From the NCBI GenBank assembly GCA_041477005.1, contig JBGOUJ010000493.1, positions 1 through 5,941 of the forward strand: a stretch of DNA of 5,941 nucleotides. The letters are read 5' to 3'. Shown piece by piece: positions 5,317 to 5,941 of the stretch. The stretch's first letter is position 1; every line of letters starts with the position of its first letter. This stretch comes from JBGOUJ01 sp041477005 (GTDB lineage Bacteria > Acidobacteriota > Terriglobia > Bryobacterales > JACQDG01). Under the pieces are notes generated by a model. It worked only from the letters and a program-made list of their open reading frames with translations. It made no database searches and was not told where the DNA came from. The position numbers and the translations under genes were made by a program.

Positions 5317-5615
5317 CAGGCCTCTCCCCGCAGAAAGCGGTCCAGCGTCTCCTGCTCGATTCCCTCGATCTCGATCCGCTTGTGGCGGCTGGTCTCGCCG
5401 GAAACGATCCGCACCGCCGAGCGCGGCGCCCGCAAGCCCCGGGCGAAGAACTCGATGCACGCCCGATTGGCCTTGCCCTCAACGGCCGGTGCGGTGAGCA
5501 AGAGCTTCCACTCGCCGCCGAGAGGACCGGCCAAACCCTCCCGCGAGGCGCGCGGTTGCACCCGGATCGCCGCCCTGGCCTTCACGGGACCCGTCTTCAT
5601 CGGGCCAGTCTTCAT
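5316..5615 (-). CDS. DUF167 (YggU-family) protein
   Basis: This 99-residue protein is of normal length for the DUF167/YggU family. Signature stretches are V-Q-P-R-A-S-R-E-G-L (about 19-28), L-T-A-P-A-V-E-G-K-A-N-R-A (about 40-52) and I-V-S-G-E-T-S-R-H-K-R-I-E-I-E-G (about 70-85). The family is a small alpha/beta fold, widespread in bacteria, with no established biochemical role. The start at 5613-5615 overlaps the stop of the upstream Wzt-like gene as ATGA. A second in-frame ATG at 5598-5600 lies 15 bases on, within a 15-bp tandem duplication, so the first five residues (MKTGP) are repeated. Either ATG could be used. I prefer the first because of the 4-nt coupling overlap. The stop codon overlaps the transporter start. 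Confidence 0.88.
   Translation of the reverse strand: MKTGPMKTGPVKARAAIRVQPRASREGLAGPLGGEWKLLLTAPAVEGKANRACIEFFARGLRAPRSAVRIVSGETSRHKRIEIEGIEQETLDRFLRGEA
5586..5615. repeat. 15-bp tandem duplication at the DUF167 start codon
   Basis: Two adjacent 15-bp units, 5586-5600 and 5601-5615, match at 12 of 15 positions and share GTCTTCAT on the plus strand. Each encodes M-K-T-G-P on the minus strand, giving the DUF167 gene two consecutive candidate start codons in the same frame. It looks like a slippage duplication that kept the frame. Confidence 0.7.
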
Positions 5616-5941
5616 TTGGTGACCCCACGCGTCAGCCGCGCGACCGCCCGCGCGTGCAGGTTGGCCACGCCGGCCGTATAGCGCGGCGCCACGACCGTAA
5701 AGGCCAGGGCCTCGTCCAGCCAATCGTGGCTGGAGCCGTCCGCGTGCTGGGTGGCGACCGTCAGAGTATACTCCTGCGGGGCCAGCCAGCAGTCGAAGTG
5801 GAAATCGACCTCCAGGGTGTCGCCGCCGCGGCAGTGCCCCAGGGCCAGCTTTTCCAATTTCGTGTTGGTGCCGAAAACATCCATGCCGATACGGGTCCGG
5901 ATCATGATGCCGACCATGGGGTCAGGCTGCTCGGCGTGGAA
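5612..5941 (-). CDS. Wzt-like polysaccharide ABC exporter ATP-binding subunit, C-terminal domain (5' end outside window)
   Basis: The last 109 residues of a protein that enters from the right edge are visible. They match the C-terminal carbohydrate-binding domain (Wzt_C type) found on ATP-binding subunits of O-antigen and other polysaccharide ABC exporters. The strands read D-P-M-V-G-I-M-I-R-T-R-I-G-M-D-V-F-G-T-N-T, then a Cys-containing beta strand F-H-F-D-C-W-L-A-P-Q-E-Y-T-L-T-V-A, then D-W-L-D-E-A-L-A-F-T-V and a short tail. This domain recognises the capped end of the polysaccharide before export across the inner membrane. The ATPase part should lie upstream beyond 5941. The frame stays open to the window edge, so the internal ATG at 5915-5917 is not taken as the start. 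The stop overlaps the DUF167 start (ATGA). A lone Wzt_C protein or a related glycan-binding protein cannot be excluded. Confidence 0.78.
   Translation of the reverse strand, partial: FHAEQPDPMVGIMIRTRIGMDVFGTNTKLEKLALGHCRGGDTLEVDFHFDCWLAPQEYTLTVATQHADGSSHDWLDEALAFTVVAPRYTAGVANLHARAVARLTRGVTK

Noticed and set aside
4084..5622. 512-codon open frame on the plus strand
   Set aside because: It lies opposite the transporter and DUF167 genes, is Gln/His/Arg-rich without any family motif, and is the usual antisense shadow of GC-rich coding sequence.

Overview
The window is GC-rich bacterial DNA with no RNA genes that I can recognise. It falls into two parts. The gene content (a double-BON periplasmic protein, a PyrE-like protein with a C-terminal Cys-x-x-Cys tail, an IS21-type remnant) would fit an Acidobacteriota-like or related Gram-negative soil bacterium. 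That placement is an inference from protein style, not from a marker gene.

Left part, about 1-1110, accessory DNA. Bases 1-204 encode the N-terminal region of an IS21-family transposase (IstA), which loses family similarity abruptly. The frame then runs into unrelated sequence and stops at 322-324. Next comes a compact type II toxin-antitoxin operon on the minus strand: a ribbon-helix-helix antitoxin (651-965) followed by a RelE/ParE-like toxin (473-730), with an 80-nt overlap. It has a near-consensus sigma-70 promoter (993-1021) and its own intrinsic terminator (412-433). The module is bracketed by two direct copies of a 49-bp repeat (364-412 and 1027-1075, 43 of 49 identical). Each copy lies directly beyond a minus-strand terminator-like hairpin, so the layout looks like a cassette.

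Middle, 1107-1432: no gene recognised, but several hairpins, including a striking bulged one at 1181-1216. This could be the long 3' untranslated region of the operon to its right.

Right part, 1433-5941: six tightly packed genes, all on the minus strand and probably one transcription unit read from right to left. In reading order they are the C-terminal part of a Wzt-type polysaccharide ABC-exporter subunit (cut by the window edge), a DUF167/YggU protein, a POT-family proton:peptide symporter, an M24 (Xaa-Pro aminopeptidase-like) metallopeptidase, a PyrE-like phosphoribosyltransferase, and a secreted double-BON protein. The first three junctions overlap (ATGA, TGATG, TGATG), and the last two gaps are 28 and 20 nt. 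The symporter and the peptidase make an obvious pair: di- and tripeptide uptake followed by cytoplasmic hydrolysis. The other members look like a loosely related housekeeping and envelope set.
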